Below, piece after piece: positions 18,213 to 28,034 of a stretch of DNA of 64,000 nucleotides (position 1 is the first letter of the stretch; every line of letters starts with the position of its first letter). A model generated the notes under the pieces. It had not been told where the DNA came from. It was given only the letters and a program-made list of their open reading frames with translations, and did not search any database. Made by a program: the position numbers and the translations under genes. This DNA is from Opitutales bacterium. Its GTDB lineage: Bacteria > Verrucomicrobiota > Verrucomicrobiia > Opitutales > UBA953. The DNA lies in contig JANRFG010000032.1 in the NCBI GenBank assembly GCA_030725715.1, forward strand, positions 62,001 through 126,000, in the 5' to 3' direction.

Positions 18213-19245
18213 TTCTCACCGCAGTGACAATGCTCCGATCGCACGCCGTGTCTTGGTGGCGGATGTCGCCGAAGCCGGCTTCGGTCAGGAGTTCGCGCAT
18301 CTCGCCGGTGCCGTAGCAACGCCCTTCGGTGACGCTCATCAGCAGGGCGGAGTAGGCCGCCACGGGCGCCGGGCCGGTCTTGTCGTCGTTGAGGTGGGCG
18401 TCGTGCACGATCAGCAGGCCGCCCTTGGGCAAGGCCTTGGCCGAGGCGGCGAGCAGGAAACGGACTTTGTCGGTATCCCAGTCGTGCAGCACGTTGGAGA
18501 ACAGGTGGACGTCATAGCCGGCCGGCAGGGCCTCGGTGAACATGTCGCCGGCCGTGACGTCGACCCGATCCTGGAAGCCGCGCTTGGCGATCATCTTGCG
18601 CGTGATGCCGTCGACCGGCGCCCGTTCGAAGACCGTGGCGGAGAGCTTAGGGTGATTGGCGACGAGCGCGCAGGCGTAGATGCCCGAACCGCCGGCGATA
18701 TCGAGCAGACGCGTGCGGGCTCCGATGGGGGAGGCCTTGGCCATCGCGGGTCCGAGGGTGAAGCCACGGGAATCCATCGCCGCGGTGAAGCTGGTGGCGA
18801 AAGCGTCGGTGAGCATCGCTTCGCTCCACGGCTTCTCGTCCTTGTAGCTGCCCCAATTGGCGGGCTTATCGGTCTTCAGGATGACGATGAAGTCTTTCAC
18901 GACCGGACGGTCCTTCAACGAGGCGTAGTAGGGGCCGAGGAAAGTGGCGGACGTGCTGACGAGGTGCTCCTGGCCAAGCGGGGTGACGGAGTAGGCTCCG
19001 TTCTTCAGCGCGAGGAAGCCGTTGGCCGCGAAGAGCGTCAGCATCACGTCGGTGGGCCGGCGGTGCGTGCCGAGGTCGCGGCAGACCGTGTCGAGGTCGG
19101 ACGGCTTGGTGGCGAGCTTGGTGAAGAGATCGAACTCCGTGATCGCGGCGGCGATCAGGTCGACGGCGTAAAGCCCGTCACGGAAGCGGTAGATTTCCAG
19201 CGGGTCGTGCGCGGGCGCACGGGTGAGGTCAAGCGGGGCGGACAT
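18205..19245 (-). CDS. SAM-dependent O-methyltransferase (class I, small-molecule type)
   Basis: Start at 19245; LLDIAGGSGIYACALV SAM motif, VHLFSNVLHDWDTDKVRFLLAASAKALPKGGLLIVHDAHL. Confidence 0.88.
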   Translation of the reverse strand: MSAPLDLTRAPAHDPLEIYRFRDGLYAVDLIAAAITEFDLFTKLATKPSDLDTVCRDLGTHRRPTDVMLTLFAANGFLALKNGAYSVTPLGQEHLVSTSATFLGPYYASLKDRPVVKDFIVILKTDKPANWGSYKDEKPWSEAMLTDAFATSFTAAMDSRGFTLGPAMAKASPIGARTRLLDIAGGSGIYACALVANHPKLSATVFERAPVDGITRKMIAKRGFQDRVDVTAGDMFTEALPAGYDVHLFSNVLHDWDTDKVRFLLAASAKALPKGGLLIVHDAHLNDDKTGPAPVAAYSALLMSVTEGRCYGTGEMRELLTEAGFGDIRHQDTACDRSIVTAVRNG

Positions 19246-19301
19246 GAGCAAGGGCTGCACGATGACAGCCCTTGCGGAGAAAACCACCCGTTTTCTTCGG
19301 C

Positions 19302-20738
19302 TTACTTGGCCTTTTTCTTTTTGCCGGGCTTCTTCTTGGGGCCTTCGTTCGCTTCACCAGGCTTGTCTGCGAAATCAGGGATCTTGAAGTCGATGGCCTT
19401 GGCCTGCTTGGCGTATTCCGCTTCCAGCTGCTTGCGCAGGTCGGCGTAGGCGGGGTCGGCGGCGAGGTTCTTCAGCTCATAGGGGTCGGCCTTGAGGTCG
19501 AAGACCTCGGTCCACTCGTCATGCCCCGGATACTTGATCAGTTTGGCGTCGGAGGTACGGACGGCGGTCGTGAGGGGCGCGTTGAAACCCTTCTCATGGA
19601 AGTAGCAGTAGAAGAAGCTCTCGCGCCAGTCGGCGGACTTCTCTTCCAGGAGGGGCTTCCAGCTGCGTCCGTGCATGGCGGCGGGCACCGGCTGTCCGGC
19701 GAGGTCGAGGAAGGTCGCGGCGGGGTCGATGTTGAGGACCATGCGATCATCGGTCCGTCCGGCCTTCACGGCGCGAGGGTAACGGACCAGCATCGGGATG
19801 CGGAGGGATTCTTCGTAGGCCGTCCGCTTGTCGCCGAGGTTATGTTCCCCGAGGTAGTAGCCGTTGTCGCTCGAGAAGACGAAGACCGTATCCTCGGTCA
19901 GTCCGAGTTCGTCCAGCGTCCGGAGCAATTTGCCGACGTTGTCATCGACCGCGTTGATGCCGCGGAACATGCCCAGTTTGGTCGGGACTTCCTTGGCGTC
20001 GGTCCGCTTGCCCCTCGCGCCGTTCGGGCCGACGGGCGCGTAGATCGCAGGCACGCCGAAGTTAGGCACATTGCGGGCCAGCGCGCCTTCGTAGGCCTTT
20101 TCGTGGCGGGGCGGCGGCGTGAACGGACCGTGGCAGGTCTTCAGGCCGAGGATCATCAGGAAGGGCTTGTCCTTGTTCGCCTTGATGAAGTTCGCCGCAT
20201 ACTCCGTGGTCACATCGTCGACGAAGCCTTGGCTCGGGGTCTTGACGCCGTCGACCTCGATGGGGCAGTCGAAGTAGATGCCTTGGCCGACGAAGCTGGC
20301 GGAAGTGTCGAAGCCCGGACGCTTGCCGGACTGGCTGCCATGGTGCCATTTGCCGAAGTAGCCTGAGACATAGCCGGCGGGACGGAGCAGGGCGGCGACG
20401 GAGAGGTTGCCTTCGGGGTGGGGCGTGTGGTTGTTGGTCACGCCGTTGACGTGGCCGTATTGGCCGGTGACGAGCGAGGCGCGCGACGGTGCGCAAAGCG
20501 AATTCACGACGAAGGCGTTGCGGAAACGGAGCCCCTCATTGGCGAGGCGGTCGAGGTGCGGCGTCTTGAGCCAGGGGAAGCGCCCTTTCTCTCCCTGTTC
20601 CTGCTGGACGACCCCGAGCGCGTCCCAGCGCTGGTCGTCGGTGTAGACGTAGACGAAGTTCGGCTTGCGATCGGCGGCGGCGAGCGACGCGAAGGCCAGG
20701 CAGAGCAGGGCGAGCAGGGGGATGCGCGGGGTAGGCAT
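19302..20738 (-). CDS. Secreted type I sulfatase
   Basis: KPNFVYVYTDDQRWDALG; CAPSRASLVTGQ; FSSDNGYYLGEH; C-terminus KKKPGKKKKAK. Confidence 0.95.
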   Translation of the reverse strand: MPTPRIPLLALLCLAFASLAAADRKPNFVYVYTDDQRWDALGVVQQEQGEKGRFPWLKTPHLDRLANEGLRFRNAFVVNSLCAPSRASLVTGQYGHVNGVTNNHTPHPEGNLSVAALLRPAGYVSGYFGKWHHGSQSGKRPGFDTSASFVGQGIYFDCPIEVDGVKTPSQGFVDDVTTEYAANFIKANKDKPFLMILGLKTCHGPFTPPPRHEKAYEGALARNVPNFGVPAIYAPVGPNGARGKRTDAKEVPTKLGMFRGINAVDDNVGKLLRTLDELGLTEDTVFVFSSDNGYYLGEHNLGDKRTAYEESLRIPMLVRYPRAVKAGRTDDRMVLNIDPAATFLDLAGQPVPAAMHGRSWKPLLEEKSADWRESFFYCYFHEKGFNAPLTTAVRTSDAKLIKYPGHDEWTEVFDLKADPYELKNLAADPAYADLRKQLEAEYAKQAKAIDFKIPDFADKPGEANEGPKKKPGKKKKAK

Positions 20739-20791
20739 GCTTATTTAACAACTCCAATGGGCGGGAGTTGCGAGCAATCTCCGCCGGAGGG

Positions 20792-23464
20792 TCACTTCAG
20801 CGTCCGGATGTAAAGGACCAGCGAGTCGACCTGGGCGTCGGTGAGGACACCGGCGAAGCTGGGCATGGCGAACTCGGACTTCACGAAGGAAGCGTGCTTC
20901 TTGGCGTTGGGTTCGAGGATCGATTCGCGCAGGTAAGCCGCGTCCACGGTCGTCGAACCTTTCTTGCCCTTGTCGGTGACGTAGTCGCGCTTCGATCCGA
21001 AGAGGCCCTTCCACTTCGGCCCGACATTGCTCATGGCGGTGTCGGTGACGGAGTGGCAGGCGACGCAGCCGAACATGGTGGCGAGGCGCTGGCCCTCCTT
21101 CGCAGAGACGACCTCGGCTTTCTTCGCGACCGCGGCGCGAGGGGTGAGGTCGACTTCGATCGGACCGAAGCCTTCGGCGACGGGGTCGAATTTCGTGAGC
21201 TCATAGGGCGTGGTGTAGGCGTTCTGGCGCATCTCGGCGCCGGCGGCGGACGCGAGGTCCCAGCCGAGGCGGAGCTGCTCGACCGGCTTGAGGCCGGGGA
21301 CGCCGATGAAGACGCTCTTGCCGTCCAAACTCACGTAGGCGCTGCTGGCGGTCAGCCAGTCATTGCCGGTCTTGCCGTCCGCCTTGTATTGGGCCGAACC
21401 ATAGGAAGGGGCGCGCTTGTAGCGCCAGGTCGCGAGCGAGTAGCTCTCGGGGTTGGCCGCCTTGGCCGGATCGAGCGCGACGTCGAAGCGCAGCAGGATG
21501 CCGCGGTCGGTCGGGATGATCTCGCGCGGGGTCAGCGACGGAGCGCCGGTGTAGCGGACGCGTTCAATGCCGGTGAGGGTGTCGAGGGTGTTGCCCCAGC
21601 CGGCGATCTGGAAGCCGGCGACATAGAGCTGACCGTCGACGGGATTGACGGAGCCGTTGAGCGGCGGGGTGGCGAAGCCTTTGGCGACGCTGACGACGCT
21701 GGCCTGGGGCTTGGCGCCACGGTGGTTCCAGAGCACGCGCAGGAGGTCCGGCTGGTTGAAACAGATCTGGACCATCTGGTCGTTGAGCGGCCCCATCTGC
21801 GCGTCGACCAGCCAGACCTGCGAGAGGGCGGAGGCGTTGACCGCATGCGGAATCCAGGTGAGCGGGGTGGCGATCGGCGCCGGGTAGCTTTCTTTCGGGA
21901 GTTTATCGCTGAGGAAGCCGTAGAACTGATCGCCCTCGATGATGTGCAGGGGCGTGCTCGGGATGTAGTGGCCCTGTTGGTCGCTCGAGACGACGAGACC
22001 GGTGCGCGGATGGACGGAGATATTCGGCTGGCGGAGGCCATAGCCGAGGCGGGTGGCGGTGTGGCCGTCGGCGGAAAGTCGCAGGACGCTGCCGTTGTGC
22101 TTGCCGATGGTCGTCGCTTCCTGGCCACCCTTGGCGATCACGAACTCGCCTTTGGGTCCGAGGCGGAGGGTGCTGGGGAACTCGCGCATGTCGGCCGTCT
22201 GCGCGAAGGCGTTGGAGAAGAGGTCATGGACGTCGGCCTCGCCGTCGCCGTCCGTATCGCGCAGGCGCCAGACGCCGTTGCGGTCGAAGACGAAGATCTC
22301 GTCATCGCGGACGGCGCAGGTCATCGGCTCATGCAGGCCGGAGGCGAAGCGTCGCCAGGTGACGTCGGTCCCGCCGACCTTCAGGCCGCGGGCCAGCCAG
22401 ACGTCGCCGTCGAGCGTGACGACGACCGCGGTGCCGTCCTTGCGGAACTGGATGTCGCCCGTGCGGACAGCGCGTTTCCAGGGATTATCGACCGGCAGGG
22501 CGACATGATCGATGGCGTAGGTTTCGGCGCTTTCGGTCACGCTGACCCGGGTCTTCACTTCCGCGTTCCAGCGACGGGCCGAAGGGCCGGTCGGGATGGG
22601 CTGCGCGGCCACCGCCGGCGCGGCTTGCTCGTCGGAGAGCGTGACGCAGAGGGCGGCGGGCGCGGTGTTGGCCGGCACCTTCACCACGAAGAAATCATCA
22701 TCGGCGGCGAGTTCAGCCGGTCCGGAGACGGCGACGCCGGTCTCGAGTTCCTGCGAAGGGCCTTGGCTCCGGGTGCCGACGATGAGCAGGAGGTCCTTCG
22801 CGTGGGCGGAGACGGCGAGGTGGCGCTCGACGACGATGTGGCCGTCGCGCTCGCTGGCTTTCCAGAGTTCGCGGATGGTGGCGTCGGCGACGCGATAGGT
22901 CAGGACGACGTCCGGGCCGACGAGTTCGACCGATTCAAATCGTCCGAGGGCTTCCGGCAGCGGTCCGCGGCCGACTTCCTGGGGCGACGGAGCCGGCGTG
23001 CGCGGATCGGTCAGGTCGACCTTCGTGCCGGTCTGCCAGCCGGGAATGATCGCGTGGCCCAGCCAGAGCTTGCCTTCCGGTTGCGGGGCGGGGAATTGGC
23101 CGCCGAGCGTCTTGCGGCCCGGATCATGGTAAGAGCCGGGCGCGAGGGCCTTATCGCTGACGCCCTTGCCGCGCCAGACCGCAGAGACACGGAGCAGGTC
23201 GGTGTCGAAGCAGGCCCAGGTATCGTGCGGGAGTTTGATGATCAGCCCGCGGGGCGTGAGGTTGTCCTTGCCGGTTCCTTCGCGACGGGCGTCGAGGATC
23301 GAAGAGAAGAACGGGAAATCGGCCTCGACCCAGCTGCCCCATGGCTGCGGGGCGAAGGTCTTCGTCTTCCGGCCTTCCCGTGTCGTCGGCTTCTTCACCG
23401 GCTCCGCCGCGAGGCAGGTCAGCGCTCCGCAAAGCAGGGCAAGGACAAGACGATCTGGACGCAT
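20792..23464 (-). CDS. Secreted DUF6797-like protein with C-terminal cytochrome c domain
   Basis: Signal peptide MRPDRLVLALLCGALTCLAAEP; C-terminal LATMFGCVACHSVTDTAMSNVGPKWKGLFG heme motif; internal beta-propeller-like region. Confidence 0.8.
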   Translation of the reverse strand: MRPDRLVLALLCGALTCLAAEPVKKPTTREGRKTKTFAPQPWGSWVEADFPFFSSILDARREGTGKDNLTPRGLIIKLPHDTWACFDTDLLRVSAVWRGKGVSDKALAPGSYHDPGRKTLGGQFPAPQPEGKLWLGHAIIPGWQTGTKVDLTDPRTPAPSPQEVGRGPLPEALGRFESVELVGPDVVLTYRVADATIRELWKASERDGHIVVERHLAVSAHAKDLLLIVGTRSQGPSQELETGVAVSGPAELAADDDFFVVKVPANTAPAALCVTLSDEQAAPAVAAQPIPTGPSARRWNAEVKTRVSVTESAETYAIDHVALPVDNPWKRAVRTGDIQFRKDGTAVVVTLDGDVWLARGLKVGGTDVTWRRFASGLHEPMTCAVRDDEIFVFDRNGVWRLRDTDGDGEADVHDLFSNAFAQTADMREFPSTLRLGPKGEFVIAKGGQEATTIGKHNGSVLRLSADGHTATRLGYGLRQPNISVHPRTGLVVSSDQQGHYIPSTPLHIIEGDQFYGFLSDKLPKESYPAPIATPLTWIPHAVNASALSQVWLVDAQMGPLNDQMVQICFNQPDLLRVLWNHRGAKPQASVVSVAKGFATPPLNGSVNPVDGQLYVAGFQIAGWGNTLDTLTGIERVRYTGAPSLTPREIIPTDRGILLRFDVALDPAKAANPESYSLATWRYKRAPSYGSAQYKADGKTGNDWLTASSAYVSLDGKSVFIGVPGLKPVEQLRLGWDLASAAGAEMRQNAYTTPYELTKFDPVAEGFGPIEVDLTPRAAVAKKAEVVSAKEGQRLATMFGCVACHSVTDTAMSNVGPKWKGLFGSKRDYVTDKGKKGSTTVDAAYLRESILEPNAKKHASFVKSEFAMPSFAGVLTDAQVDSLVLYIRTLK

Positions 23465-23521
23465 TAATTTAAGAGGTCGGGGCTTCTGACGGATACTGGG
23501 TCGGAGCTTTTCGGGCAATCA

Positions 23522-23549
23522 CATCCTCCATCTTCCATCGTCTATCCTT
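23522..23549. repeat. CATCNNN heptamer array
   Basis: CATCCTC CATCTTC CATCGTC TATCCTT between minus-strand genes. Confidence 0.7.
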
Positions 23550-23560
23550 GGTCTTTTCGA

Positions 23561-25651
23561 TCACAGCCCCTGCAGCCAGCGGAGGAAGCTGCCTTCCTGC
23601 GAGGACAGGATCGAGAGGAGGTCGCTCCGTTCGTCGGTCCAGTACATGATGCGGGCCGGGAATTCGACGGCCTCGGCGGTCACGTCCCGGATCAGCGGCT
23701 GCTGGAGCAGGACCTGGTTGCGGGTCATGATGATCCAGTCCGAGCCGTAGAAGCCGGCCTCCTCGTAGGCCGTGTCGTTGTCGTCGATGGTGATGGCGGG
23801 GAAGCCGATCTTGTCGGCGATACGGTAGACCACCGGGTGGAGGTCGAGGTAGCGGTTCGAGACGTGGACGACGATCGCGCCGTCAGGCTTGAGGTGGCGC
23901 TTGTAGTGGTCGAACGCCTCGAGGGTGAGGAGGTGCACCGGGATGGCGTCGCTGCTGAAGGCGTCGAGCACGATGACGTCGTATTGCTGGTCTGCTTCGC
24001 GTTCCATCGAGAGGCGCGCGTCGCCCATCACGAGCTCGGTCTTCGCCTTCGAATCCTTGAGGTAGGTGAAGGTGCTCGTCGCGAGGCGGGCCACGTCGTC
24101 GTTGATCTCGTAGAAGCGGAAGGTGTCGCCGGCGCGGCCCCAGGCGGCGAGCGTGCCGCAGCCGAGGCCGATCGCGCCGACGCGGCGTCCGCCACCCGGC
24201 TTGTGCGCGCGGAGGAGGCGGCCGATGCCGCTGGTCGAGGTGTAGTAGCTGCTCGGGTCGGTCCGCTTCTCCGGATCGACGTATTGCAGGCCGTGGATGG
24301 TCGCGCCGTGCTGCAGGGTCAGGTGGTGCGCGCCGGCGATGTCCGCGTCGTTGTCATTGACCTTGAGCACGCCGTAGAAACCGCGCGTGGTCGAGAGCGA
24401 GCCGCGGAGCGAGGTCGTCGCGACGTCGACGAGTCCATAACCCAGCGCCGCCAAGGCGACGAACGGAACGGCCCAGGCCCAGCGGGCCCGGCCTTCGCGG
24501 AGGGGGAGGGTCGGATCCTGGCGCAGCACGAGGAGCACGAGCGCGGCGGTGAGGAAGAGCGCGAGGTGCAGTTCGAAGTAGTCGGGGAAGACGAAGGGCG
24601 CGACGAGCGCGACGAACAGCCCGCCGGCGGCGCCGCCTGCGGAGAGCGAGAGGTAGAAGCCGGTCAGGCGGCTCGCGCCGGGCCGTAGGCGGTAGACTTC
24701 GCCGTGGCAGACCATGCAGGCGACGAACAACGTGCCGAGATAGAGCGTGGCGAGCGGGGTGATGTCGGGGTGGGATTCCGCCTGATAGAGGTTCCAGAGC
24801 GCCATGCCGAGCAGCGCGGCGAGCAGCGGGAGCCAGAAGGCCCGATGATACCAGCGGGGGCTGTCGAAGCTGATGATGAAGGAGAGCAGGTAGAGGCTCA
24901 GCGGCAGCACCCATAGGAAAGGCACCACGGCGATGTCCTGGCAGAGCTTGTTGGTGATCGCGAGCAGCAGCATCACCCCGCAGGCGGGCAGGGCGAACCA
25001 CAACAGCTTGCGCCAGGCCGAGGCGGGCGCTTCGACCTCCGCTGTCCTGGCCGTCTCATCGTCCGTCGCGGAGGATTTCCAGACCTTCAGCCCGCACCAG
25101 GCCGTGAGGCCGGCGTAGATCGCCAGGCCCCAGGACCAACCGTCGGCCTGCGCCTGGCGGCTCAGCTGGGGTTCGAGGTAGAAGGGGTAGATCAGCAGGG
25201 CGAGCAGTGAGCCGACGTTGGACAGGGCGTAGAGACGATACGGGGAGACGCCCGGATTGGCCTTGCTGAACCAAGCCTGCAGGAGCGGCCCGGTGGCGGA
25301 CAGGACGAGGTAGGGGAGGCCGAGGCAGCCGAGGAGCAGGAGCAGGATATGGCCGGCGGCGTGCGAGCCGTCGGTCGGCTTCCAGGCGTCGCCCGGCGTG
25401 ATCGGCAGCAGCGCCACGGCCAAGGCCAGCAGGACGAGGTGGGTGATGACCTGCCGGCGGGGCGTCAGCCGGCTGATGCTGAAGTGCGCGTAGGCGTAGC
25501 CGCCCAGGAGGAGCAGCTGGAAGAAGAGCATGCAGGTCGTCCAGACGGCCGGGCCGCCGCCGAACCAAGGCAAAATGAAGCGCGCGATCAGCGGCTGGAC
25601 GAGGAAGAGCAGGAAGGCTCCCCAGAAGATGGTCAGGCTGAAGGCGAACAT
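23561..25651 (-). CDS. Fused MFS-type membrane / spermidine synthase-like protein
   Basis: N-terminal TM helices (MFAFSLTIFWGAFLLFLVQPLIARFILPWFGG) and C-terminal IGLGCGTLAAWG...FYEINDDVARLA...VIVLDAFSSDAIPVHLLTLEAF. Confidence 0.92.
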   Translation of the reverse strand: MFAFSLTIFWGAFLLFLVQPLIARFILPWFGGGPAVWTTCMLFFQLLLLGGYAYAHFSISRLTPRRQVITHLVLLALAVALLPITPGDAWKPTDGSHAAGHILLLLLGCLGLPYLVLSATGPLLQAWFSKANPGVSPYRLYALSNVGSLLALLIYPFYLEPQLSRQAQADGWSWGLAIYAGLTAWCGLKVWKSSATDDETARTAEVEAPASAWRKLLWFALPACGVMLLLAITNKLCQDIAVVPFLWVLPLSLYLLSFIISFDSPRWYHRAFWLPLLAALLGMALWNLYQAESHPDITPLATLYLGTLFVACMVCHGEVYRLRPGASRLTGFYLSLSAGGAAGGLFVALVAPFVFPDYFELHLALFLTAALVLLVLRQDPTLPLREGRARWAWAVPFVALAALGYGLVDVATTSLRGSLSTTRGFYGVLKVNDNDADIAGAHHLTLQHGATIHGLQYVDPEKRTDPSSYYTSTSGIGRLLRAHKPGGGRRVGAIGLGCGTLAAWGRAGDTFRFYEINDDVARLATSTFTYLKDSKAKTELVMGDARLSMEREADQQYDVIVLDAFSSDAIPVHLLTLEAFDHYKRHLKPDGAIVVHVSNRYLDLHPVVYRIADKIGFPAITIDDNDTAYEEAGFYGSDWIIMTRNQVLLQQPLIRDVTAEAVEFPARIMYWTDERSDLLSILSSQEGSFLRWLQGL

Positions 25652-25738
25652 GGCGGGGTAGGCCTTTGTAACCCCGCCGGGAGGCGAAGGTTGGGGCCAG
25701 GGAGACGTAGCCCGACCGCCGGACGCTGGCAATCCCGT

Positions 25739-26905
25739 TCAGGCCCGGGGCCGGAACCTGAGCACCAGCGATTCATACCCTAGCTTACGCTCGTAGGAGT
25801 GCTCGGTCTCGGTGCGTTCCTCGGCCGAAACGACCTCCATGCCCTCCACGAGTTCGACGCACTTCTGGAGCAGCGTGCGCAGGAGCAGGCGGGCGTGCGG
25901 GGCGCCGAGGCAGAGGTGTTCGCCGAAGCCGAACGAGAGGTGCGGGTTCGGCTTGCGGTCGATCCTGAAGACGTCGGCTTCCGGGAAGACCGACTCGTCG
26001 CGATTGGCCGAAGCCCAGCCGAGCGAGACGCGGCCGCCGGCGGGGACCTGTTCGCCGTGCACGGACGTGGCGACGGGGCAGACGCGGCCGATGTGCGTCA
26101 ACGGCATGAAGAAGCGGAAGAACTCCTCGCTCGCATGGATGATGCGCTTCGGGTCTGCGCGCAGGTAGGCCAGGGCGTCCGGGTTGGCGGCGAGATGTCC
26201 GAGCGCGCAGGCGATGGTATGGATGACCGTGTCGCGGCCGCCGGCGAAGGTCAGGTTGGCGAAGCCCATCATCTCTTCGCGCGTGAGCGGGCGGCCTTGG
26301 AAGCGGGCCTGCGTGAGCGCGCTGAAGAAGCAGCGGCCGGGCGCCTGGCTGACGGCGTCGAACTTACGCGTGAGGTAGTCCTCGAGCTCCACGCCTTTCT
26401 TCAGGCCGCCGCGGACGCGGAAGACGTGGACGCCCCAGCCGATCCAGGTGTCGGCCTCGCGTTCGTCGGTGTCGAGCAGGTAGGTGAGGGCGCGGGCCTG
26501 GATGGGCAGGGCGAAGCCGTGCACGATCTCGGTCGTCTCGCGGGCGAGGGCCGCGCGCAGGAGCTCGTCGATCAGCGACTCGACCTTCGCGACCATCTCC
26601 GGAAGCTTCGGGCGCTGGAAGTAGGGCTCCGCGATGGCGCGGTATTCGCCGTGTACGGGCGGATCCGTCTCGATGGGCAGCTGACGCATCGAGCGGGCTT
26701 CCTCTTCCGAGGGGATCGGCACCCGGAAGGGCGCGTCCGAACTGTAAGTCTGCCAATCCTTGGCCGCTTGGCGGACTTCGGCGTGACGCAGGATCATCGG
26801 GATCTGCTCGCCTTGGAATTCAAAGCGCGCGACCGGTCCCGCCTCCCGCTTGTCCTTGAAGGGGTCGGACGGCTTGTGGCCGAAGGGGCATTTTCCGCCG
26901 AACAT
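25739..26905 (-). CDS. Cytochrome P450
   Basis: Start at 26905 (MFGGKCPFGHKP). Heme-binding FGFGEHLCLGAPHARLLLRTLL; FAGGRDTVIHTIACAL I-helix-like region. Confidence 0.92.
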   Translation of the reverse strand: MFGGKCPFGHKPSDPFKDKREAGPVARFEFQGEQIPMILRHAEVRQAAKDWQTYSSDAPFRVPIPSEEEARSMRQLPIETDPPVHGEYRAIAEPYFQRPKLPEMVAKVESLIDELLRAALARETTEIVHGFALPIQARALTYLLDTDEREADTWIGWGVHVFRVRGGLKKGVELEDYLTRKFDAVSQAPGRCFFSALTQARFQGRPLTREEMMGFANLTFAGGRDTVIHTIACALGHLAANPDALAYLRADPKRIIHASEEFFRFFMPLTHIGRVCPVATSVHGEQVPAGGRVSLGWASANRDESVFPEADVFRIDRKPNPHLSFGFGEHLCLGAPHARLLLRTLLQKCVELVEGMEVVSAEERTETEHSYERKLGYESLVLRFRPRA

Positions 26906-26909
26906 GGGC

Positions 26910-28034
26910 TTACTTTTGGCCGAGTTGTTGTCCGAGCCAAGGCGTAATCTTTTCGGCCCAGCCGGCGGCATGCCTGCGGAGGCCCGGGCCGCTGAAGTGC
27001 ACGCCCTTGCCGCCGCGTTCGCGGAGGTCGCCTTTGAGGGCGTCGCTATCCGGGCCGGCGAGCGCGAGGCCGGCTTTCCAGAGCGCGGCTTGGGCGGCGC
27101 GGATGTCTTCGGAGGCTTCGTCGCCGGGCACATGGTAACTGACCTGCGCGACGAACCATGGCGCCTCCCAGCCGGCGGCCTGGCGGGAGTCGCGGATGAT
27201 GCGACCGAGGTGGTCTTGGTAGAGCGAGCCGGGTAAGGTGCGGGTCGGATCCTTCTGATTGGCGTCGCTTTCGCCCTGATGCCAGAGCACCGCCCGGAAG
27301 CCGCGCGGGCCGAAGTGCTTCAGACGAGAGACGAGCGTGCCGAAGGCGGCGCCGTTGCTTTCCCAGCTGCCGTCAGGGCGTTTCGTCACCCGGGAAAGAA
27401 TCGTCGGCGGGGAAGGGAAGGTGACTCCGGCCGGCAGCCACTCGCGGACGCTGGTGGCGCCGATGCCGATCGGGATGAAGCCGATGGGCACGCCGAACTT
27501 CGAGGCCAAGGCGTCGCCCAGAGGAGGCAGGAAGCTTCCGCCTTTGCCGGAGGCGCCGCGTTGCGGATCGTGGGCGACCTGCCAGGCTTGCCCGTCGAAG
27601 GAGGCGACCAGGCCGGACTTCACGGTCTGCTTCTCTTCGCCGTGGTTGGCGGAGTTGGATTGGCCGGCGACGAGGAAGACCTCGCCGATGCCGACATGCG
27701 CGACCGAGGTCTCGGCCACGGCCTTGCCGTCCTGGGTCAGGCGGGCCTCGAGGCGATGCCATCCGCCGGAAGGGGCGGTGATTGCGCCGCTAAAAGCATC
27801 CTCGCTGCCCGTGTCGAGCTGACGCCATGCGCCTTGACCTTGCGCGTCGAGCAGGCGGAATTCGAGCTGAGTGCCGCGAGCGTCCTTCCGCACGCCTGAG
27901 ATCGTGAGCCGGCCTTCGGCTCGCGAATGACGTTGGACCACCTGATGGTCGGTCGGTGACATCAGCTTGATCTCCGGAATGCCCCAGAGGGAGGGCGGCG
28001 CGAGTGCGACGAGGGCGCAGAGAAAGCGCCTCAT
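26910..28034 (-). CDS. Secreted SASA-domain sialate O-acetylesterase-like protein
   Basis: Start at 28034; FLVAGQSNSANHGE, VLWHQGESDANQ, GVHFSGPGLRRHA. Confidence 0.87.
   Translation of the reverse strand: MRRFLCALVALAPPSLWGIPEIKLMSPTDHQVVQRHSRAEGRLTISGVRKDARGTQLEFRLLDAQGQGAWRQLDTGSEDAFSGAITAPSGGWHRLEARLTQDGKAVAETSVAHVGIGEVFLVAGQSNSANHGEEKQTVKSGLVASFDGQAWQVAHDPQRGASGKGGSFLPPLGDALASKFGVPIGFIPIGIGATSVREWLPAGVTFPSPPTILSRVTKRPDGSWESNGAAFGTLVSRLKHFGPRGFRAVLWHQGESDANQKDPTRTLPGSLYQDHLGRIIRDSRQAAGWEAPWFVAQVSYHVPGDEASEDIRAAQAALWKAGLALAGPDSDALKGDLRERGGKGVHFSGPGLRRHAAGWAEKITPWLGQQLGQK

Noticed and set aside
20768-23467. Plus-strand 899-aa ORF
   Set aside because: Antisense to the DUF6797/cytochrome c gene; composition (V/G/D/E/R-rich, low complexity) is typical of spurious ORFs in high-GC DNA. 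The minus-strand product has a signal peptide and a heme motif.
15432-28034. Secondary-metabolite cluster (methyltransferase plus P450 plus spermidine-synthase-like gene)
   Set aside because: The genes are scattered among hydrolases and sulfatases over more than 8 kb with no PKS, NRPS or terpene synthase; no support for a biosynthetic cluster.
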